This document shows positions 35,240 through 43,592 of a DNA stretch of 64,000 bases, one piece after another. Source of the DNA: Rhodococcus sp. SGAir0479. GTDB lineage: Bacteria; Actinomycetota; Actinomycetes; Mycobacteriales; Mycobacteriaceae. The notes under the pieces are model-generated. The model did not search any database, was not told the origin of the DNA, and saw nothing but the letters and a program-made list of their open reading frames with translations. The stretch spans positions 930,001 through 994,000 of the forward strand of contig NZ_CP039432.1 in NCBI RefSeq assembly GCF_005484805.1. Direction: 5' to 3'. The position numbers and the translations under genes are program-made. Every line of letters starts with the position of its first letter. The stretch's first letter is position 1.

Positions 35240-35292
35240 TGGCCGAATGTCACATGCGTTCAGTTGGACTGAACCGATGTGACATTCGGCCA
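35240..35292. repeat. 53-bp nested inverted repeat (long hairpin)
   Basis: A perfect 16-bp outer stem TGGCCGAATGTCACAT (35240-35255) / ATGTGACATTCGGCCA (35277-35292) encloses, after a 2x2 internal loop, a 7-bp inner stem GTTCAGT / ACTGAAC with a TGG loop. It begins 3 bp after the IclR stop. It has no T-run. It may terminate IclR transcription or be a copy of a mobile or dispersed palindromic element. Confidence 0.8.
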
Positions 35293-35307
35293 ACGCGGGG
35301 CGAGCCA

Positions 35308-35336
35308 TTGACCGCATCTGTAACAGGTTCTACTCT
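35308..35336 (+). promoter_or_regulatory. Predicted promoter of cysD-cysNC-cysQ
   Basis: TTGACC (35308-35313) and TACTCT (35331-35336) are separated by 17 bp. Transcription would begin near 35343, about 60 nt before the cysD start. The -35 is identical to that of the divergent sulfotransferase operon. Confidence 0.65.
35319..35332. promoter_or_regulatory. KstR-like box, copy 2
   Basis: TGTAACAGGTTCTA matches all fixed positions of TnnAACnnGTTnnA and overlaps the first bases of the cysD -10 box. Binding here would block RNA polymerase. Confidence 0.6.
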
Positions 35337-35364
35337 CGGGCCAGAGTCAGTTTGCGAACCGAGT

Positions 35365-35382
35365 CGGTACAAATATGTACCG
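35365..35382. promoter_or_regulatory. Palindromic operator, copy 2 (probable IclR-type site)
   Basis: CGGTACA-AATA-TGTACCG has the same 16-bp core as the site at 34227-34244. It lies about 22-40 bp downstream of the predicted cysD transcription start and 20 bp before the GTG start codon, a roadblock-type position. Confidence 0.75.
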
Positions 35383-35401
35383 AGAGATCGAGGAGCCGCG
35401 C

Positions 35402-36328
35402 GTGACACCCCTGGCATCCCCGTCCACCTACGAGCTGTCACATCTGCAGGCGCTCGAGGCCGAGGCGGTCCACATCTTCCGCGAGGTCGCCGCGACCTTC
35501 GAGCGGCCCGTCCTGCTGTTCTCCGGCGGCAAGGACTCGGTGGTGATGCTGCACGTCGCCACCAAGGCGTTCTGGCCGGCGCCGCTGCCGTTTCCGGTGA
35601 TGCACGTCGACACCGGCCACAACTTCGACGAGGTGATCGAGTTCCGCGACACCACGGTCGAGCGTCTGGGCCTGCGGTTGGTGGTCGCGAGCGTCGAGGA
35701 CGACATCGCGGCGGGCCGGGTGGTCGACGAGACCGGCCCGCGGGCGAGCCGCAACCGGCTGCAGACGCACTCGCTCCTGCGCGGCATTCGGGAGAACCGT
35801 TTCGACGCGGTGTTCGGCGGCGCCCGCCGCGACGAGGAGAAGGCCCGCGCCAAGGAGCGGGTCTTCAGCTTCCGGGACGAGTTCGGGCAGTGGGATCCCA
35901 AGGCGCAGCGGCCCGAACTGTGGAACCTCTACAACGGTCGGCACCGCCGCGGTGAGCACATCCGGGTGTTCCCGCTGTCCAACTGGACCGAACTCGACAT
36001 CTGGCAGTACATCGCCTCGGAGGAGATCGAGCTGCCGTCGATCTACTACGCGCACCGCCGCCCGGTCGTCGAACGCGACGGAATGCTGTTGGCGCGCACC
36101 CGGTTCCTGACGCTTCTCCCCGGTGAGGAAGCGCGCGAGGAGCTCGTGCGGTTCCGCACCGTCGGCGACGCGACGTGCACCGGCTGCGTCGAGTCGTCCG
36201 CCGCCACCGCAGCCGAGGTCGTCACCGAGGTCGCGGCCAGCCGCATCACCGAGCGCGGTGCCACCCGCGCCGACGACCGGATCTCCGAGGCCGGCATGGA
36301 AGACCGCAAGAAGGAGGGGTACTTCTGA
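35402..36328 (+). CDS. cysD: Sulfate adenylyltransferase subunit 2
   Basis: This 308-residue PP-loop ATP pyrophosphatase forms adenosine 5'-phosphosulfate (APS) from sulfate and ATP together with the GTPase CysN. The PP-loop is [20 protein letters not shown] (residues 39-58). [29 protein letters not shown] and the C-terminal [15 protein letters not shown] are also diagnostic. The GTG at 35402 with GAGGAG upstream is preferred; an in-frame ATG at 35375 lies inside the palindromic operator and has no ribosome binding site. Confidence 0.93.
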   Translation: MTPLASPSTYELSHLQALEAEAVHIFREVAATFERPVLLFSGGKDSVVMLHVATKAFWPAPLPFPVMHVDTGHNFDEVIEFRDTTVERLGLRLVVASVEDDIAAGRVVDETGPRASRNRLQTHSLLRGIRENRFDAVFGGARRDEEKARAKERVFSFRDEFGQWDPKAQRPELWNLYNGRHRRGEHIRVFPLSNWTELDIWQYIASEEIELPSIYYAHRRPVVERDGMLLARTRFLTLLPGEEAREELVRFRTVGDATCTGCVESSAATAAEVVTEVAASRITERGATRADDRISEAGMEDRKKEGYF

Positions 36329-38181
36329 TGGCCCACACCCAGCAACTCCTCCGCGTCGCCACTGCGGGCAGCGTCGACGACGGCAAGTCCACACTGATCG
36401 GGCGCCTGCTGTACGACTCGAAGTCGATTTTCGAGGACCAGCTCGAGGCGGTCGAGCGCAGCAGCCGCGAGCGCGGCACCGAGTACACGGATCTGGCGCT
36501 GCTCACCGACGGCCTCCGCGCCGAGCGCGAGCAGGGCATCACGATCGACGTGGCGCACCGCTACTTCGCGACGCCGCAGCGCAAGTTCATCATCGCCGAC
36601 ACCCCCGGGCACGAGCAGTACACCCGCAACATGGTCACCGGCGCCTCCACCGCCGACCTCGCGCTGATCCTCGTCGACGCCCGCAAGGGCGTGCTCGAAC
36701 AGACCCGCCGGCACGCGTTCCTGTCGACGCTGCTCGGGATCCCGCACCTGGTGCTGTGCGTCAACAAGATGGATCTCGTGGACTGGTCGCAGGAGCGTTT
36801 CGAGGAGATCAAGGACGAGTTCGGGCAGTTCGCGACCAAGCTCGACGTGCACGACCTCACGTTCATTCCGGTCTCGGCGCTCAAGGGCGACAACATCGTC
36901 ACCCGCACCGAGAACATGCCGTGGTACGGGGGTTCGTCGCTGCTGCACCATCTCGAGGACGTGCACATCGCATCCGACCGCAACCTCATCGACGCGCGGC
37001 TGCCCGTCCAGTACGTGATCCGGCCGCAGCGGCAGACCGACGCCGACCTGCACGACTTCCGCGGCTACGCGGGCACCGTCGCCAGCGGAGTGTTCAAGCC
37101 GGGCGACGAGGTGGTCGCGCTGCCGTCGGGATTCACGTCGACGATCTCCGCGATCTGGGGGCCCGGCGGGGAGGAGGTCAAGGAGGCCTTCGCGCCGTCC
37201 GCGGTGTGCGTGCAACTCGCCGACGACCTCGACGTCAGCCGCGGCGACACCCTGTGCAGGCCGAACAACCGACCACTCGTCGGTCAGGAGCTCGACGCGA
37301 TGATCTGCTGGTTCACCGAGCAGTCGTCGCTGAGCCCGGACGCGCGGTACACGGTCCTGCACACCACCCGCGCGACGAAGGCGCAGGTGGTGCGGCTCGG
37401 CTACCGCCTCGACGTCAACACCCTGCACCGGGACGAGACCGCCCAGTCGTTGACGCTCAACGAGATCGGGCGCGTCCAGCTGCGCACCCAGCAGCCACTG
37501 CTGTTCGACCCGTACCGCCGCAACCGGGTGACCGGCAGCTTCATCCTCGTCGACGACACCACCGGCAACACCGTCGCCGCCGGGATGATCACCGGGCCCA
37601 CCCTCAAGGAATCGAAGGTGGTGTGGCACTCGGCGGCCGTGTCCCGCGACGAGCGCGCGACCCGCGGCTCGACGGTGTGGCTCACCGGGCTGTCGGCGTC
37701 CGGGAAATCCACGGTCGCGGTGGAACTCGAACGACGTCTGGTTGCCGCCGGAATTCCCGCGTATCGGCTCGACGGCGACAACCTGCGACACGGTCTCAAC
37801 GCAGACCTCGGGTTCAGCGCCGAGGATCGGGCGGAGAACGTCCGGCGCGTCGGAGCCGTCGCGCAGCTGCTCGCCGACGCCGGCATGGTCGCGGTCGCCT
37901 CGCTCATCAGCCCGTACGCCGCGGATCGCGACCGCGTGCGCCGACTGCACGAGGAGGCCGGCCTGCCGTTCGTCGAGGTGTTCGTCGACACCCCGATCGA
38001 ACAGTGCGAGGCGCGCGACCCCAAGGGGATGTACGCCAAGGCCCGGGCGGGGGAGATCACCGGCTTCACCGGCGTCGACGACCCGTACGAGGCGCCCGAA
38101 CGAGCCGAACTGGTGCTGCGGCCGGAGGACGGCGACCCGGTCGCCCAGGCCGCCAAGATCATGGAGTATCTGAACCTGTGA
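36328..38181 (+). CDS. cysNC: Bifunctional sulfate adenylyltransferase subunit 1 / APS kinase
   Basis: This 617-residue fusion makes PAPS. The CysN part (1-430) is an EF-Tu-like GTPase: P-loop [10 protein letters not shown] (15-24), [20 protein letters not shown], followed by two beta-barrel domains. The CysC part (about 445-617) is APS kinase: [31 protein letters not shown], and the phospho-Ser region [14 protein letters not shown]. The ATG at 36328 shares one base with the cysD stop and has AAGGAGGGG upstream. Fusion of CysN and CysC is normal in mycobacteria and rhodococci. Confidence 0.95.
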   Translation: MAHTQQLLRVATAGSVDDGKSTLIGRLLYDSKSIFEDQLEAVERSSRERGTEYTDLALLTDGLRAEREQGITIDVAHRYFATPQRKFIIADTPGHEQYTRNMVTGASTADLALILVDARKGVLEQTRRHAFLSTLLGIPHLVLCVNKMDLVDWSQERFEEIKDEFGQFATKLDVHDLTFIPVSALKGDNIVTRTENMPWYGGSSLLHHLEDVHIASDRNLIDARLPVQYVIRPQRQTDADLHDFRGYAGTVASGVFKPGDEVVALPSGFTSTISAIWGPGGEEVKEAFAPSAVCVQLADDLDVSRGDTLCRPNNRPLVGQELDAMICWFTEQSSLSPDARYTVLHTTRATKAQVVRLGYRLDVNTLHRDETAQSLTLNEIGRVQLRTQQPLLFDPYRRNRVTGSFILVDDTTGNTVAAGMITGPTLKESKVVWHSAAVSRDERATRGSTVWLTGLSASGKSTVAVELERRLVAAGIPAYRLDGDNLRHGLNADLGFSAEDRAENVRRVGAVAQLLADAGMVAVASLISPYAADRDRVRRLHEEAGLPFVEVFVDTPIEQCEARDPKGMYAKARAGEITGFTGVDDPYEAPERAELVLRPEDGDPVAQAAKIMEYLNL

Positions 38182-39296
38182 GCACCGACGCCGAACTGGC
38201 CGCCGACCTCGCCACCCGCGCGGGCGACCTCCTGCTCGACATCCGGGCCCGCGAGCTGGGGGACACCCCGCTCGACACGGCCGCCGCGAAAGAGTTGGGC
38301 AGACGCGGTGACAAGGCGGCGAACGCGCTCCTGCTGGAAGCGCTGACCGCCGCACGCCCGCTCGACGCCGTGCTGTCCGAGGAATCCGCCGACGACGCTG
38401 CCCGCCTCGACAACGAGCGCGTCTGGATCGTCGACCCGCTCGACGGGTCCCGCGAGTACGGCCTGGCCGGACGGGCCGATTGGGCCGTGCACGTCGCGCT
38501 GTGGGAGCGGGACGCGGGTATCACCGCGGCGGCCGTGGCACAGCCCGCACGCGGCGAGGTGTACGTGGGGGGAGCGGCCCGCGCGGCGACGCCGGACCGC
38601 GAACGTCCCCGAATCCTGGTGAGCGACAGCCGTCCTCCCGAGTTCGTGGCCGCGCTGGCGCAACGCGTCGGCGGCACGGTCGCGTCGATGGGCTCCGCCG
38701 GCGCCAAGGCCATGGCGGTCCTACGCGGTGACGCCGACGCGTACGTGCATGCCGGTGGGCAGTGGGAGTGGGACTCGGCGGCGCCGGTCGGTGTCGCCCT
38801 CGCGGCCGGGCTGCACTGTTCCCGGATCGACGGCACACCGCTGCGGTACAACCAACCGCACCCTTACCTGCCGGATCTGCTGATCTGTCGCCGGGAGCTC
38901 GCGGTGCCGCTGCTCGCCGGGATCGCCGAGCTGACCGCCGCGGCGGCCCAGGACAGTCCGCGGGTCGCGATGGCACGCGAGTACATCGCCTCGCTCGTCT
39001 CACACGATGCGAGCAAGGTGCGGCTCGCGCGCCGCTGCCACCGCTACGAAAACGGTCAGCGCACGGGCGATTCCGGTGACGAGATCCGTGGACTGCTCGA
39101 GACCGGCGGGCAGTACCGGCCGATCAGCGCGGTGCGCGACCTGCAATTCCGGGAATGGGGCAGCGACGTCGTCGCCCGGTTCCTGCTCGACATCACCGCC
39201 GGGCGCGACACCCTGACCGTCGCCGTCACCGAGCACTTCTCGATACCCGGTGCCGAGATCGATGCGATCACCGCGGTCATCGAACCGCACCCGTGA
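38178..39296 (+). CDS. cysQ: CysQ-type 3'(2'),5'-bisphosphate nucleotidase fused to an NTF2-like domain
   Basis: This 372-residue protein begins at a GTG overlapping the cysNC stop. Residues 1-262 match mycobacterial CysQ, an inositol-monophosphatase-fold enzyme that turns PAP into AMP. They carry the metal ligands in VLSEESADD and [16 protein letters not shown] and the C-terminal metal motif [20 protein letters not shown]. Residues 265-372 form an extra NTF2/SnoaL-like domain ([48 protein letters not shown]), normally a free-standing protein in mycolata. No stop separates the two. An ATG at 38970 (residue 265) could also give the second domain on its own. Confidence 0.88.
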   Translation: MSTDAELAADLATRAGDLLLDIRARELGDTPLDTAAAKELGRRGDKAANALLLEALTAARPLDAVLSEESADDAARLDNERVWIVDPLDGSREYGLAGRADWAVHVALWERDAGITAAAVAQPARGEVYVGGAARAATPDRERPRILVSDSRPPEFVAALAQRVGGTVASMGSAGAKAMAVLRGDADAYVHAGGQWEWDSAAPVGVALAAGLHCSRIDGTPLRYNQPHPYLPDLLICRRELAVPLLAGIAELTAAAAQDSPRVAMAREYIASLVSHDASKVRLARRCHRYENGQRTGDSGDEIRGLLETGGQYRPISAVRDLQFREWGSDVVARFLLDITAGRDTLTVAVTEHFSIPGAEIDAITAVIEPHP

Positions 39297-39299
39297 CGG

Positions 39300-39773
39300 T
39301 CAGGCCTCGGCGACGTCTCTCGTCAGAGCCGCTCCGAGGGCATCGAGCAGCAGCTCGGTGCCCTCCTTGCGGCCCCCGGCGTCGTCGTGACCGTCGAGGA
39401 ACGCGCCCTGTTCCGTCATCACCAGACGAGTGCCGCGCTCGTCGGGAAAGAACTCGATGGTCGCGAGCGAGACCGACGTCCGGACGTCGTCCATGTGCAT
39501 CTCGTACGTGTACACGATCCGTTCGTTCGGCACGATGTCCAGGTAGATCGACGAGAACGAATGCACGGGACCGCCTTTCGGTCCGCCGCTGACGGTCTCG
39601 CGCCCGCCGACGCGGAAATCCATCGAGCCCTCGTCCGACACCCACTCGTCGGGATGAGTGAACCAGCGCGCCTTCGCATCGGGATCGGCGAACGCGTGGA
39701 ACACCCGTGCGGGACTTGCCTCGTAGATGCGTTCGACGACGAATGTGGAATGAACGACCGATCGGGTGGTCAT
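39300..39773 (-). CDS. SRPBCC / AHSA1-like protein
   Basis: This 157-residue protein has the Aha1/CalC-like helix-grip fold: VVERIYEASPARVFHAFADPDAKARWF, VGGRETVSGGPKGG, FSSIYLDIVPNERIVYTYEM and the C-terminal helix. The start at 39773 is in an ATGA overlap with the ArsR regulator. ArsR plus AHSA1 pairs are very common in actinomycetes; the bound ligand is unknown. Confidence 0.87.
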   Translation of the reverse strand: MTTRSVVHSTFVVERIYEASPARVFHAFADPDAKARWFTHPDEWVSDEGSMDFRVGGRETVSGGPKGGPVHSFSSIYLDIVPNERIVYTYEMHMDDVRTSVSLATIEFFPDERGTRLVMTEQGAFLDGHDDAGGRKEGTELLLDALGAALTRDVAEA

Positions 39774-40123
39774 GGTGACTCCTCGACTCGTGTGACTTGG
39801 TCGGTCTCGGCGAGGTACTCGCCGAGTCGGTCGAGACGGCGCTCCACGTTCGTGCGCCGCTGGGCGATCCACTGCCCGGCACCGTCGAGCGCGTCCGGAA
39901 CCAGATGGCAGGTGCGGGTGCGTCCGACCTTCTCGGTGCGCACCAGTCCGCTGGCCTCGAGAACCTGGAGATGCTGGACGACGGCGGGCAGTGACATGTC
40001 GAGCGGGGCCGCCAGCTCGCTGACCGAGGCCGGGCCGCGACCGAGTCGCTCGACCATTCCGCGCCGGCTCGGATCCGACAAGGCGTGGAACACCTGATCG
40101 AGCGGTGCAGAATACTTAAGCAC
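39770..40123 (-). CDS. ArsR/SmtB-family regulator
   Basis: This 117-residue winged-helix repressor has FHALSDPSRRGMVERLGRGPASVSELA and the recognition helix SLPAVVQHLQVLEASGLV. It lacks the classic metal-binding CxC motif of ArsR and SmtB, so it probably senses something other than metal, as do most ArsR partners of AHSA1 genes. The start is the GTG at 40123, which lies inside an inverted repeat and implies tight autorepression and a very short or absent leader. Confidence 0.87.
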   Translation of the reverse strand: MLKYSAPLDQVFHALSDPSRRGMVERLGRGPASVSELAAPLDMSLPAVVQHLQVLEASGLVRTEKVGRTRTCHLVPDALDGAGQWIAQRRTNVERRLDRLGEYLAETDQVTRVEESP

Positions 40124-40134
40124 ATTCTTAAGTA
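40113..40134. promoter_or_regulatory. Operator over the ArsR start codon
   Basis: TACTTAAG-CACATT-CTTAAGTA is a perfect 8-bp inverted repeat with a 6-bp spacer. The ArsR GTG start codon (40123-40121) is in the spacer. AT-rich and palindromic, it is a good candidate autoregulatory site. Confidence 0.7.
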
Positions 40135-40192
40135 TCGCTGCGCCGGTCGAGAAGTCAAGCGGTGAAGGCGAAAACGCCGGACCGCGTGAGTG

Positions 40193-43100
40193 TCAGTAGT
40201 GCAGCGTCATCGGCCCCGGGTTCCACAGCCCGGACCGGCGTTCGGTCACGGTGTCGATCTCGGCGGGCACCGCCGAGCGGTCCCGCGGGGTGAACTGCTC
40301 GATCTGTCCCCAGTCGCGCCGCCAGTCGTGGTTCAGGTACGACGGGATGGTGCGGGCGGTCAGCAGCTGGTCGGTCCAGCCCAGCGGCCCGCCGCCGGCG
40401 TGGTCCTGCCACAGATTGGTCGAGACGGCGCCGCCCCGGTCCGGAAGGATCCGGTACTGCGGCACCTCCGCGACGCCGTTGCGGTGCGAGAACGGCTGCT
40501 GGCACGGGAACTGGAGTCCCACCGCCCAGTCCGCGAGCACCGGGGTGTCGGAACCGACCACGTCGTCGAGGGTCCGCGTCTGCGGCACGCGCGGCGGCGT
40601 GAACGCCAGCCACTGGTCGGGGTCGCGGTTGTCGTCGGAGGCGACCAGCCGGACGGCGTCGGCCTCGAGGGGCAGCTGGTCCAGCGGCACCCGCACGTTT
40701 CGCCACGACGGCGCGGGACCGATGTCGAGCGGCAGCGCGCGACCGAGAGCGGTGACCGAGCCGTCCGATTGCCGGGCGCCGTACTCGAGTTCGAGGTCCC
40801 GGCCCGGGGTCTCGACGCCGTCGGGATCGACGCTCCGGATCCGTCCGGCCACCGCGATCGCGACGAGGTCGCCGCGGGTCCCGTCGGCGCCGACACCCGG
40901 CAGCCCGTACCACCCGCTGGTCAGGGCGGCGTCCGTCTGCTCGGTGCGGCTGTAGCTGCCCAACACGGGCGTGGTGGCCGGGTCGAGACCGTAGGGGAGC
41001 GCGACGGTGCTGCCACCCACGCCGGTCTCACCCTCGCCGCCGCCCGTGCCTGCGGTCGCGTCGGTGGACGTCGGCGCCCCGTCGGTGTCGGTATCGACCA
41101 GATTGGCCGCCCCGGTCTTGGCGGTGTCGGCATCCGCGCTCAGGTCGGATGCGACACCGTCGGGCGTGAACCCGGTGGACCCGTCGCCGGCGAGCGCCGT
41201 CGCGACGTCCCCGGAAAGCGGTTGCAGCATGGACGCGTCGGGGTCCATCTCGAGCAGGACATCGCGCGCGAGTCCGCAGTTCTGTCCGCGCAACGCGTCC
41301 ACGTTGGAGCGCGCCAGCGAGTACGCCGGATACTGCGTGACGGCGCCCTTGGCGAGCGAGAGCACCTCGAACAGCACCATCGCGGCCGCGGCGATCGTGA
41401 GCGGTGGCAGCGCCCAGAGCGGGCGGAGGCGGGAGCCGGGAACGGGAGCGCGGGAATCGCGCAGATGACACCACGCCGCGACCGCGAGCGACAGCAGCGC
41501 GCCACCGAAAAGCACGGTCGCGGCGCCGGTGCCGGCGGTCGAGGGCGGCTTGTCCCACCACGGCACACCCCACGCCGAGACGTACCAGTAGTTGTTGGTC
41601 CCGATGAACGTCATGGCCAGCAGGAACAGCACCCCGGCCGCGAACAGCGCGCGGTTGCGGGGAGAGCGCAGCACGGCCGTGCCGACGGCGACGGCGGTGA
41701 GCACCGCCAGCGCGCCGGCCAGCCCGGCGAACACGCCGAGATGGTGCGTCCACTTGGTGGGGGTGAACATCATCAGCGCGACAGCGCCGAACGTCACCCC
41801 GATGATCCGGCGCGACGGCCCGGCCGCGGTGCCGGGGATCCGCCCGCTCCTGCGCACCATCGCCAGCGTGCACACCGCGATCCCCAGGAACATCACGAAG
41901 ATGCCGAATCGGCGCGCGAGCGAGCCGTCGGCGGTGTCGTTGAGCAGCCACTGGTAGCGCAGATTCTCGCTGAACCACTTCTCGTCGGGGCCGGCGGCGA
42001 CGTGGGCGTCCTGCATCACGGGGACCGAGGCGAGGGTCTGGTCGGCGAACACCGCGACCAGGATCGCGGTCCCCGACGCGATCATCGGCAGCAGCAGCGC
42101 CGGGTAGCCGACGCTCTCCGCGCGGGCCACGACGATCCGGTACAGCGGACGGGCCCCGGCGAGCAGCGCCGCGAAACAGATGATGCCGGAAGGCCCGACC
42201 GAGAGAGTGGCGGCGGCGACGACGATCGCGACGGCCGCCGGCAGCAGCCGTCGGGTCGCGATGGCCCGCTCGACCGAACACCACGTCAACAGCACGCCGG
42301 CCGCCACCACGGGCTCCGGACGCAGCCCGTTGTTGTACGGCAGCCACACCGCCAGGAAGCCGAGCGCGCCGGTCCACAGCGCGACCCGGCTGGTGCGGGC
42401 CGCGGCACCGAGCCGGGGAACGACCTCGCGGCTGAGCACCATCCACGTGACGATGCCGGCGAGGAGGGCGGGCAGGCGGACCCAGATGCTCGCGTTCCAG
42501 ATGTCGTCGAGCAGGCCGAACAGGTAGTAGTACGGCGTCCCGAACGGGGTCTCGGGAACCCCGAAGTAGCGGAAGTAGTTCGACATGTAGCCGGACGACT
42601 GCGCCGACCGGGCCATCGTGTACTGGTAGCCGTCGTCGGCGGTGGTCGCGCCGATGAAGTGCCACAGCACCAGCGTGCCGACCACGACGGCGTCGGTCAC
42701 ACCGAAACGCCACCAGCGGGCGGGCAGGAACCGTCGCGCACGGCGGCCGTCGGAACCGTCGAGGCTGTGCAGCGCAACCAGACTCGCGAGCGTCGCGAGG
42801 ACTGCCACGATCATCGCGACGACCTTGACCGGCGCGGGCGACGACGAGAACCGCGAATCGAGTTCGGCCCGCACCTGGAGTCCGGCGGGCGCGGCGCCGT
42901 CGATGTCGCTGAAGATGCCGACGATCTGGGGGCGGTGGTCGCCGTCGAGTGTCTTCGCCGGAAGGGGCTGCGCGCCCGTACGTCCGGTCACCTCCAGCGT
43001 GGTGCGGGTGGCGTCCGACGAGACGGTCACGGCGCAGTCGGGTCCGGTCAGCTCGGGCAGGGGCACGGACAGCAGTGCGGTGTCGCGCAGGATCACGTCC

Positions 43101-43492
43101 AGGCGCGCCGGAGAGTCCGCGGACGCGGCAGTGGTCTTGGCGACGAAACCGTACTGCTCCGTGCCGGGCGCCCCGGACGGGATGGTCGCGGCCACGAACC
43201 CGCCCGAATCGAGTTCTCGCGCTGCGGTGCACGGGATGCGCGCGTCGAAGCTCTGCGGGGCGTAGGACACCAGCGGTGCCTCGACGCTCGTGGCGACGCC
43301 GTTCTGCGGCCACGACACGGACGCCTGCTGCTGGTCGACGGGCAGCAGCGGTATCGCGACGGCCGCGAGCACCCCGATCAGCGCGGCGACGATCGCGATC
43401 AGCCGCGGCCGGGTCGGTCCCCGCCTCGTCGGGGCCGCCGGGGCCGTGCGCCGAGGCGGCACCTTCGCGGATACCGACCCCGTCCCCACCAT
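40193..43492 (-). CDS. embC: Membrane arabinosyltransferase, Emb family
   Basis: A 1099-residue GT-C glycosyltransferase that adds arabinose from decaprenylphosphoryl-arabinose to cell-wall arabinan. The N-terminal helix (about 33-50) precedes a lectin-like extracellular domain (about 55-210). Multiple helices follow; the GT-C catalytic acidic loop is IGATTADDGYQYTM (about 285). The C-terminal carbohydrate-binding domain starts near 760 and includes ALPYGLDPATTPVLGSYS. A GTG 12 nt upstream (43504) is an alternative start. It is a single emb gene, not the mycobacterial embCAB trio. Mycobacterial Emb proteins are the targets of ethambutol. Confidence 0.9.
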   Translation of the reverse strand: MVGTGSVSAKVPPRRTAPAAPTRRGPTRPRLIAIVAALIGVLAAVAIPLLPVDQQQASVSWPQNGVATSVEAPLVSYAPQSFDARIPCTAARELDSGGFVAATIPSGAPGTEQYGFVAKTTAASADSPARLDVILRDTALLSVPLPELTGPDCAVTVSSDATRTTLEVTGRTGAQPLPAKTLDGDHRPQIVGIFSDIDGAAPAGLQVRAELDSRFSSSPAPVKVVAMIVAVLATLASLVALHSLDGSDGRRARRFLPARWWRFGVTDAVVVGTLVLWHFIGATTADDGYQYTMARSAQSSGYMSNYFRYFGVPETPFGTPYYYLFGLLDDIWNASIWVRLPALLAGIVTWMVLSREVVPRLGAAARTSRVALWTGALGFLAVWLPYNNGLRPEPVVAAGVLLTWCSVERAIATRRLLPAAVAIVVAAATLSVGPSGIICFAALLAGARPLYRIVVARAESVGYPALLLPMIASGTAILVAVFADQTLASVPVMQDAHVAAGPDEKWFSENLRYQWLLNDTADGSLARRFGIFVMFLGIAVCTLAMVRRSGRIPGTAAGPSRRIIGVTFGAVALMMFTPTKWTHHLGVFAGLAGALAVLTAVAVGTAVLRSPRNRALFAAGVLFLLAMTFIGTNNYWYVSAWGVPWWDKPPSTAGTGAATVLFGGALLSLAVAAWCHLRDSRAPVPGSRLRPLWALPPLTIAAAAMVLFEVLSLAKGAVTQYPAYSLARSNVDALRGQNCGLARDVLLEMDPDASMLQPLSGDVATALAGDGSTGFTPDGVASDLSADADTAKTGAANLVDTDTDGAPTSTDATAGTGGGEGETGVGGSTVALPYGLDPATTPVLGSYSRTEQTDAALTSGWYGLPGVGADGTRGDLVAIAVAGRIRSVDPDGVETPGRDLELEYGARQSDGSVTALGRALPLDIGPAPSWRNVRVPLDQLPLEADAVRLVASDDNRDPDQWLAFTPPRVPQTRTLDDVVGSDTPVLADWAVGLQFPCQQPFSHRNGVAEVPQYRILPDRGGAVSTNLWQDHAGGGPLGWTDQLLTARTIPSYLNHDWRRDWGQIEQFTPRDRSAVPAEIDTVTERRSGLWNPGPMTLHY

Positions 43493-43592
43493 GCTGTCGA
43501 CCACGAGAAGGCATCGTAACCGCACGAGAGCCGGTTTCGGCCGACTTGCGTGCCGTCGCCGAATCCGGCAATTCGCCGGGTAGAACGGACGG

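Noticed and set aside
35375-35401. Upstream ATG for cysD
   Set aside because: It lies inside the palindromic operator, has no ribosome binding site, and adds residues not expected for CysD.
36123-38177. Long frame upstream of cysQ overlapping cysNC
   Set aside because: It is a shadow of cysNC in another frame. The GTG at 38178 in the GTGA overlap matches the CysQ N-terminus.
40930-41200. Low-complexity Asp/Thr/Gly-rich stretch in the C-terminal part of the Emb protein as a possible novel insert
   Set aside because: Mycobacterial Emb proteins have a comparable linker before the ALPFGLDP motif, so it is normal for the family.
40190-43519. 1109-codon open frame on the plus strand opposite embC
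   Set aside because: It is the antisense shadow of a very GC-rich gene. Its translation is Arg/Gly/His-rich with no domain, whereas the minus strand gives a full-length Emb protein.
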